Positions 6,914 to 15,560 of a stretch of 64,000 nt of DNA are shown in pieces. The notes below the pieces were generated by a model that saw only the letters and a program-made list of their open reading frames with translations, made no database searches and had not been told where the DNA came from. The stretch lies in contig NZ_CP094467.1 of assembly GCF_023347235.1 (NCBI RefSeq), positions 1,674,001-1,738,000 on the forward strand. The letters are read 5' to 3'. The DNA comes from Faecalibacterium sp. I4-1-79. Lineage in GTDB: Bacteria > Bacillota > Clostridia > Oscillospirales > Ruminococcaceae. The position numbers were made by a program, and so were the translations under genes. Each line of letters opens with the position of its first letter. The first letter of the stretch is position 1.

Positions 6914-7690
6914 ATGGAATCGAAGCAGAGGCTTTTAGAGCCGCAGCTCGTCCAAACAGGAAGGGCAGATCAGTTCAGCCGCAAGGTGTTCTGCGATGGA
7001 ATGCGGGATGGCGTGCCCATTGCGCTGGGCTATTTTGCGGTATCATTTTCACTGGGCATTGCGGCGCGCAAGGCGGGCTTTACGCCGTTTCAGGGATTTC
7101 TTGTCAGCCTGCTGAACAACGCCTCCGCAGGCGAATATGCCGCATTTGCGCTGATTATGGCAAATGCCACCTATTTTGAGGTGGCGGTCATCACCCTGAT
7201 CGCCAATGCACGGTATCTACTGATGAGCTGCGCGCTGGCACAGCGCTTTGCGCCGGAAACACCCTTCTGGCATCGGCTGCTCATCGGCTATGACGTCACG
7301 GACGAGCTGTTCGGAATTACCATCGCCCGCCCGGGCAGCCTGAACCCGTACTATACCTATGGTGCTATCCTGCTGGCGGCACCGGCTTGGGCGTCCGGCA
7401 CGGCGCTGGGCATTATCGCGGGCAATCTACTGCCGCTGCGGGTAGTCAGTGCCCTGAGTGTGGCACTGTACGGGATGTTTTTGGCTATCATTATCCCGCC
7501 GGCTCGCAAAGACCGGATCGTTGCGGTGCTGGTGGTCATCAGTTTTGCGCTGAGCTTTCTGTGCAGCTATCTGCCGGGCATCTCGGCGCTCTCCGAGGGC
7601 ACCCGCACCATTCTTTTGACGGTGGCAATCTCCGGTGCAGCGGCGGTGCTGTTCCCGGTCAGGCAGGAGGAAAACGAAAATGACGCATAA
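6914..7690 (+). CDS. azlC: AzlC-family branched-chain amino-acid exporter subunit
   Basis: The 258-residue protein has about seven hydrophobic segments. It shows AzlC hallmarks: GMRDGVPIALGYFAVSFSLG near the start, NARYLLMSCALAQRF in the middle and the GYDVTDELFGI motif. With its small partner AzlD it forms a membrane permease that exports branched-chain amino acids or analogues (BrnFE type). The ATG at 6914 follows AAAGGGGAAG by about 10 nt; the in-frame TTG at 6884 lacks a site. Its 3' end overlaps azlD by 11 nt, so the two are translationally coupled. Confidence 0.93.
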   Translation: MESKQRLLEPQLVQTGRADQFSRKVFCDGMRDGVPIALGYFAVSFSLGIAARKAGFTPFQGFLVSLLNNASAGEYAAFALIMANATYFEVAVITLIANARYLLMSCALAQRFAPETPFWHRLLIGYDVTDELFGITIARPGSLNPYYTYGAILLAAPAWASGTALGIIAGNLLPLRVVSALSVALYGMFLAIIIPPARKDRIVAVLVVISFALSFLCSYLPGISALSEGTRTILLTVAISGAAAVLFPVRQEENENDA

Positions 7691-7985
7691 CAATTATATC
7701 TATATTGCGGTCATGGCGTTGGTGTCCTATGCTATCCGTATCCTGCCGCTGACGTTGATCCGCAAACCGATTAAAAACCGCTTTATCCAGTCGTTTTTGT
7801 ACTATGTGCCCTATGTGACACTGGCTGTGATGACCTTCCCGGCCATCATTCAGGCAACACAGAGCCCGGCAGCCGGTGCTGTTGCACTGGTAGTTGGCAT
7901 TGCTGCCGCATGGTTTGGCGCGAGTCTGTTTCAGGTGGCTGCAGGCTGCTGTGCAGTGGTGTTCGTGCTGGAATTTTTTATCTGA
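7680..7985 (+). CDS. azlD: AzlD-family small transporter subunit
   Basis: This 101-residue hydrophobic protein (MTHNNYIYIAVMALVSYAIR...) has four predicted membrane segments and the AzlD motif ALVSYAIRILPLTLI. It is the obligate partner of AzlC. The start at 7680 is set by AGGAGG (7666-7671) inside azlC. The Pro-rich FVPYV-type loop (YYVPYVTLAVMTFPA) matches the family. Confidence 0.92.
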   Translation: MTHNNYIYIAVMALVSYAIRILPLTLIRKPIKNRFIQSFLYYVPYVTLAVMTFPAIIQATQSPAAGAVALVVGIAAAWFGASLFQVAAGCCAVVFVLEFFI

Positions 7986-8007
7986 GACCTTATAGCGGGA
8001 GAACAAA

Positions 8008-8844
8008 ATGAAAAAGATCCTTGTAACCGGTGCAGGCGGCTTTGTAGGTTCCCGCGTGATGCAGCAATGGACGGGGCGGTACGACCTATGCACTTTTCCC
8101 AAAGGCTTTCTGACAGTGGCAGGGGAGAACGCCGTGCGGCAGGCTGTTTTGCAGCAGCGCCCGGATGTCATCCTGCACACCGCAGCCATTTCGGATACCG
8201 GCTACTGCGCCGATCACCCGGAGCAGGCTTACCGCGCCAATGTGGAGCTGCCGGTCTGGCTTGCCCGTGCCGCAGCTGAGACCGGCGCAAAACTGGTGGC
8301 CTTCAGCTCGGATCAGGTCTATGCTGGTATAGAGCAGTCCGGCCCGCTGCCGGAGAACATTCCGCTGCAGCCTGCCAATGTGTATGGGCAGGGCAAGCTG
8401 GAAATGGAGCAGCGGGTGCAGGTGCTCTGCCCGAGTGCCGTATTGCTGCGTGCCACATGGATGTACGACCTGCCGGGCTACCGGCTGCCCATCCGGGGCA
8501 ACCTGCTGCTGAACCTTCTGCGTGCGGCACAGCGGGGAGAATCTGTCCGCTTTTCTGTCCAGGATTTCCGGGGTATCACCTATGTCCGTCAGGCGGTGGC
8601 GCTGCTGGAGCCTGCCCTGACCCTGCCCGGTGGGGTCTATAACTTTGGCAGTGAGAACGCTGAAAATATGGTATTGACCGCCCGGCAGTTTGCTGAGACA
8701 CTGGGAATTACAGTCGATATTCAGGAAGCTGACTGGGCACGGAATCTTGCAATGGATTGCAGCAAGCTACGGGCGCAGGGCATCGTATTTGACACCACCC
8801 AGGCAGGGCTGACGCGCTGTTTGCGAGATTATGGACTGCTCTGA
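8008..8844 (+). CDS. RmlD-like NAD(P)-dependent sugar-nucleotide reductase/epimerase
   Basis: The 278-residue extended short-chain dehydrogenase has the nucleotide-binding GAGGFVGS at residues 8-15, a TAAISDT segment, and the catalytic YGQGK (Tyr-x-x-x-Lys). Overall it most resembles RmlD-type dTDP-4-dehydrorhamnose reductases, but no rml neighbours are present, so substrate is unknown. It starts 22 nt after azlD and may ride on the azlCD transcript. It is followed by a long hairpin. Confidence 0.85.
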   Translation: MKKILVTGAGGFVGSRVMQQWTGRYDLCTFPKGFLTVAGENAVRQAVLQQRPDVILHTAAISDTGYCADHPEQAYRANVELPVWLARAAAETGAKLVAFSSDQVYAGIEQSGPLPENIPLQPANVYGQGKLEMEQRVQVLCPSAVLLRATWMYDLPGYRLPIRGNLLLNLLRAAQRGESVRFSVQDFRGITYVRQAVALLEPALTLPGGVYNFGSENAENMVLTARQFAETLGITVDIQEADWARNLAMDCSKLRAQGIVFDTTQAGLTRCLRDYGLL

Positions 8845-8894
8845 CCACAGAGAAGCAAATTTTTCTGTATCGCACAAAAAACAGAGAAAAGCAC

Positions 8895-8967
8895 AAAAAA
8901 AGCAGGGGATTCTGTATGATGCCAGCAACATCGGGCTGGACAAATCATGTAGAAACCCTGCTTTTTT
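8895..8967 (+). terminator. Long nested hairpin terminator
   Basis: AAAAAAGCAGGG (8895-8906) pairs with CCCTGCTTTTTT (8956-8967). Inside it, TCTGTATGAT (8911-8920) pairs with ATCATGTAGA (8944-8953) using G-U wobbles, and CCAGC pairs with GCTGG at the tip. The T-run at 8962-8967 makes it a terminator; the 73-nt nested fold is unusually elaborate for one. Confidence 0.75.
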
Positions 8968-9033
8968 GCTTGTCTGCCGGAGAAAAGTTCGATTATAGAA
9001 TGCAGCAATTTTTCATATAAAAGTCATACTTAT

Positions 9034-9062
9034 TTTACATCTTATCTGCATTTTGCTATAAT
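9034..9062 (+). promoter_or_regulatory. Sigma-A promoter of the purine permease
   Basis: TTTACA (9034-9039), 17 nt, and a perfect TATAAT (9057-9062). The leader of about 60 nt shows no purine-riboswitch core. Confidence 0.8.
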
Positions 9063-9128
9063 ATTTTCGCTTTTTTGCAAAGCATCCGAACCGCATAAAC
9101 CTTTAAAACCTTGAGGAGAGTGGAATTT

Positions 9129-10526
9129 TTGAAGGAAGTCAAGCTTGAAGAAGCGGCTTATCAATTTGAAGCCAAAATGTCCCTGCGTCAGGCCATCCCG
9201 CTGGGCTTGCAGCACGTCTGCGCCATGTTCGTGGGCAACCTGACCCCGCTGCTGATCATCACCAGCGCCTGCGGCATTGCAGGCGGCGAGTTCGCAGACT
9301 TGCAGGTCACCCTGCTGCAGAGCGCCATGTTCGTGGCAGGTATCGTCACGCTGGTGCAGCTGTTCACCATCGGACCCGTGGGCGGCGCAGTGCCTATCAT
9401 CATGGGTACCAGTTCCGGCTTTATCGGCGTGTTCAACAGCGTTGTGGGCACGATGGGCGGCGGTGTGCTGGCCTATGGCGCAATCATGGGCGCATCCATC
9501 ATCGGCGGTATTTTTGAAAGCGTGCTGGGCTTCTTCCTGAAGCCGCTGCGCAGGTTCTTTCCGCCGGTGGTCACCGGCACGGTGGTGCTTTCCATCGGCC
9601 TTTCGCTGATCTCGGTGGGCATCAACTCCTTCGGCGGCGGCAACAAAGCCAAGGACTTCGGCTCTGTGGAAAACCTGCTGCTGGCACTGTTCGTGCTGGT
9701 GGTCATCCTGTTCTTCAAGCACTGGACTACCGGTTTCCTCAGCTCCTCCGCCATCCTCATCGGCATTCTGGCCGGTTATGTGGTTGCTTTCATCATGGGG
9801 CTGGTACTGCCCACCACTGGCGTGACTGCTGATGGCGTAGAGTTCACCAAGGCATGGGTGCTCAACTGGAGCAAGGTGGCGCAGGCTTCCTGGTTCGCAG
9901 TGCCCAAGCTGATGCCGGTCAAGGTGGTATTTGACGCCCGTGCGATCCTGCCGGTGCTGATCATGTTCATCGTTACCGCAGTGGAGACTGTGGGCGATAT
10001 CTCCGGCGTGATGGAGGGCGGCATGAACCGTGAGCCCTCTGATAAGGAGCTGTCCGGCGGCGTTATCTGCGATGGTCTCGGCTCAACCTTTGCCGCACTG
10101 TTCGGCGTGCTGCCCAATACCTCCTTCAGCCAGAACGTGGGTCTGGTGGCCATGACTAAGGTGGTCAACCGCATGGCACTGGCCTCCGGTGCTGTGTTCC
10201 TGATCCTCTGCGGCCTGATTCCCAAGTTGGGCGCGCTGATCTCCATCATGCCGCAGGCCGTTCTGGGCGGTGCAGCCGTTATGATGTTCTCTTCCATCGT
10301 GGTCAGCGGCATCCAGCTGATCACTAAGGAAAAGATGACCCCGCGCCACCTGACCATCGTGTCTGTGGCGCTGGGCGTGGGCTACGGTATGGGTGCCAAC
10401 AGCGGCATTCTGGCACAGGCTCCGCAGGTCTTCCAGCTGATCTGTGGCGAGTCCGGTATCGTTCCGGCCGCCTTTGTGGCGATTCTGCTGAACGTGCTGC
10501 TGCCCAAGAACGATATGGCAGAGTAA
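9129..10526 (+). CDS. NCS2-family uracil/xanthine permease
   Basis: The product of about 465 residues is a nucleobase-cation symporter-2 protein with roughly 12-14 membrane segments. Family motifs seen are SLRQAIPLGLQHVCAMFVGN at the start, GGFIG-like loops, VETVGDISGVMEGG (substrate-site Glu region) and LPNTSFSQNVGLVAMT. The TTG at 9129 is chosen since AGGAG (9114-9118) is 10 nt away. Placed beside a molybdenum hydroxylase locus, it likely imports xanthine, urate or a related purine as substrate, though uracil transport is equally compatible. Its stop lies only 3 nt from the stop of the convergent mocA-like gene, leaving no room for a separate terminator. Confidence 0.92.
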   Translation: MKEVKLEEAAYQFEAKMSLRQAIPLGLQHVCAMFVGNLTPLLIITSACGIAGGEFADLQVTLLQSAMFVAGIVTLVQLFTIGPVGGAVPIIMGTSSGFIGVFNSVVGTMGGGVLAYGAIMGASIIGGIFESVLGFFLKPLRRFFPPVVTGTVVLSIGLSLISVGINSFGGGNKAKDFGSVENLLLALFVLVVILFFKHWTTGFLSSSAILIGILAGYVVAFIMGLVLPTTGVTADGVEFTKAWVLNWSKVAQASWFAVPKLMPVKVVFDARAILPVLIMFIVTAVETVGDISGVMEGGMNREPSDKELSGGVICDGLGSTFAALFGVLPNTSFSQNVGLVAMTKVVNRMALASGAVFLILCGLIPKLGALISIMPQAVLGGAAVMMFSSIVVSGIQLITKEKMTPRHLTIVSVALGVGYGMGANSGILAQAPQVFQLICGESGIVPAAFVAILLNVLLPKNDMAE

Positions 10527-10529
10527 GCT

Positions 10530-11189
10530 TTAGCCTTTTTGCCGGGCAATGGTCTCCAGTTGCTGCAACACCTCCGGGGTGTCTGCATCCAGCAGTTCTG
10601 CGCTGTCTGCAATGCAGATCGTGCGCACCTGTGCAGGGTACTTTTTAAGCAGCACGTTGCCGCCTTTGCTTTCCGGTAGGGTGAGCAGTTCCGAAAAGAA
10701 ACTGCTTCCAAACAGAACGGGACTTCCAACAAGAGGTGTCGGGTCGTTATCGGCCACGGCGCCCAGACGGAAGATCTCCCGTTCTGTTTCTTTTTGCCAT
10801 TCTGTCGGGGATGGCTGTTCGCGGCAAAAGCGCTCTGTCATAGTTTCTACCGTCTCCCGGCGCAGCAGGGGCTGATCCCCGGGCAGAAACATACAGCCGC
10901 TAAGCTCCGGCTGCTGCTCCAGCAGTGCCGAAAGGCCCAGTCGAACGGTATCATTGCGGCCGGGCAGACTGTGCAGCAGCACCGGAACGCCGTGCGCCCT
11001 GCACAACGCCTGCACCTCTTCCGAGCGGGTCACCACGATGCGGGCAGCGATACCGGGTGTGGCGGTAGCGTCAAAAGCACGGCAGAGCATGGGCTGCCCG
11101 CAAAAATCCGCCAGCAGCTTGTTTGTGCCAAACCGGCGGCTCAGCCCGGAGGCCATGATCACACAGCCGACCGTAAGCGACTTCTTCAT
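10530..11189 (-). CDS. mocA: MocA-like molybdenum-cofactor cytidylyltransferase
   Basis: The 219-residue NTP-transferase contains MASGLSRRFGTNKLL (variant of the LAAGxSxRFGxxK nucleotide-binding loop) and LPGDQPLL (metal-binding Asp). In xanthine-dehydrogenase systems such enzymes convert molybdopterin to the cytosine dinucleotide form; this role is inferred from position next to the hydroxylase genes. The ATG at 11189 follows AAGGAG with 9 nt spacing. It is transcribed divergently from the hydroxylase operon from a TATAAT at 11225-11230 with weak -35. The Met replacing the usual Leu/Ala before the Gly-loop is minor. Confidence 0.85.
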   Translation of the reverse strand: MKKSLTVGCVIMASGLSRRFGTNKLLADFCGQPMLCRAFDATATPGIAARIVVTRSEEVQALCRAHGVPVLLHSLPGRNDTVRLGLSALLEQQPELSGCMFLPGDQPLLRRETVETMTERFCREQPSPTEWQKETEREIFRLGAVADNDPTPLVGSPVLFGSSFFSELLTLPESKGGNVLLKKYPAQVRTICIADSAELLDADTPEVLQQLETIARQKG

Positions 11190-11292
11190 ACAAAAACACT
11201 CCTTCAGCAGCATTTTATAATAGTATTATATCGAAAGCTGTGCTAAAATAAAAGCAGAGATATCGCAGCGATAGAAAAGAGAGGTACTGCAC
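11190..11292. promoter_or_regulatory. Divergent mocA / hydroxylase promoter region with palindrome
   Basis: The minus-strand TATAAT (11230-11225) serves mocA. On the plus strand TAAAAT (11244-11249) is the best -10 for the hydroxylase operon but lacks a clear -35. A 13-bp palindrome TATCGC-a-GCGATA (11261-11273) lies downstream of it and could be an operator. Confidence 0.45.
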
Positions 11293-12096
11293 ATGATGAC
11301 GATCCGAGAATACAAGCGGGCAGAAAGTCTGGAGGAAGCGTGGCAGCTGAACCAGAAAAAGCCAAACCGCATTTTGGGCGGCATGATCTGGTTGAAGATG
11401 GAAACCATCAATGTCGGCACCGCCATCGACCTTTCCGGTCTGGGGCTGGATACCATTGAGGAGACCGAGGATAGCTTTTCCATCGGTGCTATGGTCACCC
11501 TGCGCCAGCTGGAGCAGCATCCGGGGCTTGCTGCCTACACCCACGGTGCCATGCGTGAGGCTGTGCGCCATATCGTGGGCGTGCAGCTGCGCAATCTGGC
11601 AACCGTGGGCGGCAGCATTTACAGCCGGTTCGGCTTTTCGGATGTACTGACCATGTTCCTTGCCATGGACTGTGATGTAGAACTGTACAAGGGTGGCATC
11701 CTGCCTTTGCAGGAATATGCCCAGCGCCCCTACGACCGGGACATTCTGGTGCGGCTGATCGTAAAAAAGACACCGATGCAGCTTTATTACCAGTCGGTGC
11801 GCAACAGCCAGACCGATATCCCGGTGCTGACCTGTGCCGCTGCCCGGATGGAGACTGGAGATTACCGCATCGTCATCGGTGCGCGTCCGCTGTGCGCCGT
11901 GCGGTTCGAGCTCCCGGCAGAGCCTGCTCTTGCGGCAGAACAGCTTGCTGCACAGTTTGCCGAAAGCGTAAAGGCGCAGGTCATTACCGGCTCCAATATG
12001 CGCGGCAGCGCCGAATACCGCAGGCATCTGGCTGGCGTGCTGACAAAGCGCGCGGTACTGGAACTGGAACAGCGTAAAATGCAGGAGGAAAAGTAA
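11293..12096 (+). CDS. Molybdenum hydroxylase FAD-binding subunit
   Basis: This 267-residue protein is the medium subunit of the xanthine dehydrogenase family. Seen: ILGGMIWLKM and IGAMVTLRQLEQH early, then RNLATVGGSIYSRFGFSDV, the FAD pyrophosphate loop, followed by a CO-dehydrogenase flavoprotein C-terminal region. It passes electrons from the iron-sulfur subunit to the acceptor. It is the first gene of a ten-gene plus-strand operon; its stop is immediately followed by the next start. SRFGFSD replaces the usual alanine-rich loop, a form I associate with selenium-linked hydroxylases, though that association is from memory. Confidence 0.92.
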   Translation: MMTIREYKRAESLEEAWQLNQKKPNRILGGMIWLKMETINVGTAIDLSGLGLDTIEETEDSFSIGAMVTLRQLEQHPGLAAYTHGAMREAVRHIVGVQLRNLATVGGSIYSRFGFSDVLTMFLAMDCDVELYKGGILPLQEYAQRPYDRDILVRLIVKKTPMQLYYQSVRNSQTDIPVLTCAAARMETGDYRIVIGARPLCAVRFELPAEPALAAEQLAAQFAESVKAQVITGSNMRGSAEYRRHLAGVLTKRAVLELEQRKMQEEK

Positions 12097-12567
12097 ATGC
12101 AGATCACACTTACATTGAACGACGTCCGGGTATCCGAGGAGATCGCCCCGGATATGCTTTTGATCGATTTTGTCCGTGCACACGGCTGCAAGAGCGTTAA
12201 GCGCGGCTGCGAGACCTCCAACTGCGGTCTGTGCACGGTGTTCATGGACGATAAACCGGTGTTGTCCTGCTCGGTGCTGGCAGCCCGCGCCGATGGACAT
12301 AAGATCACTACGCTGGAGGGCTTGCAGGAAGAGGCCGCCGAGTTTGGTGCCTTTATTGCAGATCAGGGCGCAGAACAGTGCGGCTTCTGCAACCCGGGCT
12401 TTATCATGAACGCGCTGGCTTTATTCCGGGAGCAGCCGTACCCCACCGAAGAGCAGGTGAAGGAATACCTTGCCGGAAACCTGTGCCGTTGCTCCGGCTA
12501 CGAAGGCCAGCTGCGCGGCATCATGAGCTTTCTGGCATGGAAAAAGCAGAAGGAGGGCGTACAGTGA
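12097..12567 (+). CDS. Molybdenum hydroxylase [2Fe-2S] subunit
   Basis: The 156-residue small subunit has the plant-ferredoxin cluster CETSNCGLC with a further Cys in PVLSCSVLA, and the second cluster CGFCNPGFI plus LCRCSGY. These carry electrons from the molybdenum site to FAD. Both clusters have complete Cys sets. It sits between the FAD and molybdenum subunits and its stop overlaps the next start (GTGA). Confidence 0.95.
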   Translation: MQITLTLNDVRVSEEIAPDMLLIDFVRAHGCKSVKRGCETSNCGLCTVFMDDKPVLSCSVLAARADGHKITTLEGLQEEAAEFGAFIADQGAEQCGFCNPGFIMNALALFREQPYPTEEQVKEYLAGNLCRCSGYEGQLRGIMSFLAWKKQKEGVQ

Positions 12568-14852
12568 AAACCGTCAACAAACCGTTCCGCAAAAAAGACG
12601 CGATGCAGCTGGTCACCGGCCAGCCTGTTTATATGGATGATATCATCCCGCAGGACTGCCTGATCGTCAAGCTGCTGCGCTCGCCCCATGCAAACGCCAT
12701 CGTCCGCACCATCAACACCGCTGTTGCCAAAAAGGTGCCCGGCATCGAAGCCATCTTCACTTGGGAGGATGTGCCGCAGAATGCCCGCCGCTACACGCAG
12801 GCCGGCCAGACCTACCCGGAAGCCAGCCCCTACGACCGTCTGCTGATCGATCGCCACGTCCGCTTTGTGGGAGACGTGGTGGCCATCGTAGCCGGTAAGG
12901 ACGAAAAGTGCGTGGACAAGGCGCTCAAGCTCATTAAAGTGGATTATGAGGTGCTGGAAGCCGTGCTGGATTTCCACACCGCAAAGGATAATCCTATCCT
13001 TGTGCACCCGGAAGACAACTGGGAGAGCCTTGCCCCCGTGGGTGCCGACAATAAGCGCAACCTCTGCGCTCATGATGAATGCGGCAACGGTGATATCGAC
13101 GCTGTGCTGGCCGGGTGCGATGTGGTCATCGACCATGTGTACCACACCAAGGCCTGCCAGCAGGCCATGATGGAAACCTTCCGCACCTATTGCTCCATTG
13201 ATACTTACGGGCGGCTGAATGTGCTCAGCTCTACCCAGATCGTTTTCCATGCCCGCCGCAACATCGCCAATGCACTGCATATCCCCAAATCCATGGTGCG
13301 TGTTTCCAAGCCCCGCATCGGCGGCGGCTTTGGTGCAAAGCAGACCGCTGTCAGCGAGGTTTACCCGGCCTTTGTGACCTGGATGACCAAAAAACCTTCC
13401 AAGCTCATCTTCAGCCGCGTGGAAAGCCAGACGGCTTCTTCGCCGCGCCATGAGATGGAAATGCACGTCCGTCTGGGTGCGACCAAGGACGGTATTGTGA
13501 AGGGCATTGACCTGTACACCCTGTCTAACACCGGTGCTTACGGTGAGCATGGCCCCACTACCGTGGGTCTGTCTGGTCATAAGTCCATTCCGCTGTACGG
13601 CAAGGCCGAAGCCTTCCGCTTTGTCAGTGATGTGGTATATACCAACCACATGTCTGCCGGTGCGTACCGCGGCTATGGTGCTACGCAGGGTCTGTTTGCG
13701 GTGGAGTCTGCGGTGAACGAGCTGGCACACAAGCTGAACATGGATCCCATTGCACTGCGCCTGAAGAACACCGTGCAGGAGGGCGATGTGATGCCCGCCT
13801 ACTACGGCGCTGTAAATACCAGCTGCGCACTGGACCGGTGCGTACTCAAGGTGCGCGAGATGATCGACTGGGAGCACAAGTACCCCGCCCGGGATATGGG
13901 CAACGGCAAGATCCGTGCCGTAGGCATGGGTATGGCCATGCAGGGCTCCGGTATCTCCGGCATGGACGTGGGCAGCGCTACCCTCAAGCTGAATGATGAC
14001 GGCTTCTATACCATGATGATCGGTGCAGCCGATATGGGCACGGGCTGCGACACCACGCTGGCACAGATCGCCGCCGAGGTGCTGGACTGCCCGCTGGATA
14101 ACATTACCGTCTTTGGTGCGGATACGGATTCCTCCCCCTACGATTCCGGCTCCTACGCTTCCAGCACAACCTATGTCACCGGTAAGGCCACTGAGAAGTG
14201 CGCCATGAAGCTGCGGGAACAGATCTGCAAACTGGGCGCGGAGCTGCTGGGCTGCCCGGCGGATGCTGTGGAGTTTGACGGCAAGGTCGTGTTTGAAAGC
14301 GCCGACCCCACCCGCCAAAAGACTTTGTCCGAGATCGCTTTTGCTTCCCAGTTCGGCCATAAAATCCCGCTGGAATTCACCGAGACTCACACCTCGCCTT
14401 TGTCGCCGCCGCCGTATATGGTGGGCGCTGCCGAAGTAGAGGTTGATACCGAGACCGGCGAGGTGAAGGTGCTGGAATTTGACGCCTGTGTGGACTGCGG
14501 CACCCCCATCAACCCCAACCTGACCCGTGTGCAGGCAGAGGGCGGCATTTTGCAGGGCATCGGCATGACCCTGACCGAGAACATCACCTACGACAGAAAC
14601 GGCTACCCGGAAGAGAACTCTCTGTTCCAGTATAAGATCCCTGCTCGCAACGATATCGGCCACATCCATGTGGAATTTGAGAACAGCTACGAGTCTAACG
14701 GCCCCTTTGGCGCAAAGTCCATCGGTGAGGTGGTCATCAATACGCCGCTGCCCGCCATCTCGGACGCCATCTACAACGCCATCGGTACCCGCTTCTACGA
14801 GCTGCCCATCACCCCGGAGCAGATCGCAATGGCAGTTACAGCCAAGCACTAA
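12564..14852 (+). CDS. Molybdenum hydroxylase large (molybdopterin-binding) subunit
   Basis: The 762-residue catalytic subunit hydroxylates an N-heterocycle, probably a purine, using water as oxygen source. Key elements are GGGFGAKQ (cofactor contact, residue ~253), AYRGYGATQ (~370) and a C-terminal GAKSIGEVV containing the essential catalytic Glu. The GTG start at 12564 overlaps the previous stop and follows AAGGAGG (12549-12555). The context of YqeB/YqeC/SelD/YedF indicates a selenium-dependent hydroxylase with a labile Se ligand; there is no in-frame UGA. The substrate could be xanthine, nicotinate or another purine; sequence alone does not decide. Confidence 0.93.
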   Translation: MKTVNKPFRKKDAMQLVTGQPVYMDDIIPQDCLIVKLLRSPHANAIVRTINTAVAKKVPGIEAIFTWEDVPQNARRYTQAGQTYPEASPYDRLLIDRHVRFVGDVVAIVAGKDEKCVDKALKLIKVDYEVLEAVLDFHTAKDNPILVHPEDNWESLAPVGADNKRNLCAHDECGNGDIDAVLAGCDVVIDHVYHTKACQQAMMETFRTYCSIDTYGRLNVLSSTQIVFHARRNIANALHIPKSMVRVSKPRIGGGFGAKQTAVSEVYPAFVTWMTKKPSKLIFSRVESQTASSPRHEMEMHVRLGATKDGIVKGIDLYTLSNTGAYGEHGPTTVGLSGHKSIPLYGKAEAFRFVSDVVYTNHMSAGAYRGYGATQGLFAVESAVNELAHKLNMDPIALRLKNTVQEGDVMPAYYGAVNTSCALDRCVLKVREMIDWEHKYPARDMGNGKIRAVGMGMAMQGSGISGMDVGSATLKLNDDGFYTMMIGAADMGTGCDTTLAQIAAEVLDCPLDNITVFGADTDSSPYDSGSYASSTTYVTGKATEKCAMKLREQICKLGAELLGCPADAVEFDGKVVFESADPTRQKTLSEIAFASQFGHKIPLEFTETHTSPLSPPPYMVGAAEVEVDTETGEVKVLEFDACVDCGTPINPNLTRVQAEGGILQGIGMTLTENITYDRNGYPEENSLFQYKIPARNDIGHIHVEFENSYESNGPFGAKSIGEVVINTPLPAISDAIYNAIGTRFYELPITPEQIAMAVTAKH

Positions 14853-14858
14853 AAGCAG

Positions 14859-15560
14859 ATGCTGAACGAAAAAGAGCTTCCGTTTCTGGCAGAGAAAGGG
14901 CATATCGTTTCTCTGGTAGGCGGCGGGGGCAAAACGACCTTGCTGTATGCCATGGCAGACCACTGTGCCCGTAAGGGATGGCGGGTGCCTGTGACCACGA
15001 CTACCCATATCCGGCAGCCTGCTGCCTGCTATGCACCGGATGACGCAGCGCTTACCGCCTTATGGCAAGCGGGTCACTACGTAGTGATCGGCACCCCGGC
15101 AGAAAACGGGAAGTTGACCCTGCCGCCGCAGCAGCTTTTGCGCCGGATGGCACAGGCAGATGCGGTATTTATAGAGGCGGACGGGGCAAAGCACCACCCC
15201 TGCAAGCTCCCGGCGGCGCACGAGCCGGTGCTGCTACCCCAAAGCGATATCGTTTTGGCGGTAGCAGGGCTTTCGGCGCTGGGTAAGCCCCTGCGAGAGG
15301 TCTGCTTCCGCTACGATACAATCCGTCCGCAGTTTTTAGCGGCTGCGCCGGATGCGCCCATTACGCCGTCCATGCTGGCACAGCTGCTTGCAAGTGCGCA
15401 GGGCGGACGCAAGGCGGTGGGAAACCGGCAGTTTTACGCCGTACTCAATCAGGCCGATACACCGGAATTGCAGCAGCAGGGCATACAAATACAACAGCTT
15501 TTGCGTCAGCAGGGTATTCCGTGCGTACTGACGCATTTTAAAGAGGAAGAACGTGCATGA
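14859..15560 (+). CDS. yqeC: YqeC, selenium-dependent hydroxylase accessory protein
   Basis: This 233-residue P-loop protein has Walker [12 protein letters not shown] at about residues 22-32 and [16 protein letters not shown], the hallmark of the YqeC family found only with selenium-dependent molybdenum hydroxylases. The biochemical role is not established; nucleotide-dependent cofactor or selenium insertion is the usual proposal. Its stop overlaps the selD start (ATGA), showing tight coupling with selenophosphate synthesis. Confidence 0.88.
   Translation: MLNEKELPFLAEKGHIVSLVGGGGKTTLLYAMADHCARKGWRVPVTTTTHIRQPAACYAPDDAALTALWQAGHYVVIGTPAENGKLTLPPQQLLRRMAQADAVFIEADGAKHHPCKLPAAHEPVLLPQSDIVLAVAGLSALGKPLREVCFRYDTIRPQFLAAAPDAPITPSMLAQLLASAQGGRKAVGNRQFYAVLNQADTPELQQQGIQIQQLLRQQGIPCVLTHFKEEERA

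Noticed and set aside
9063-9128. Purine riboswitch before the xanthine/uracil permease
   Set aside because: The leader is only ~60 nt and lacks the conserved three-way-junction core.
12498-15008. 836-codon antisense open frame over the molybdenum subunit
   Set aside because: Mirror of a high-GC coding gene; His/Gln/Val-rich translation without family motifs.
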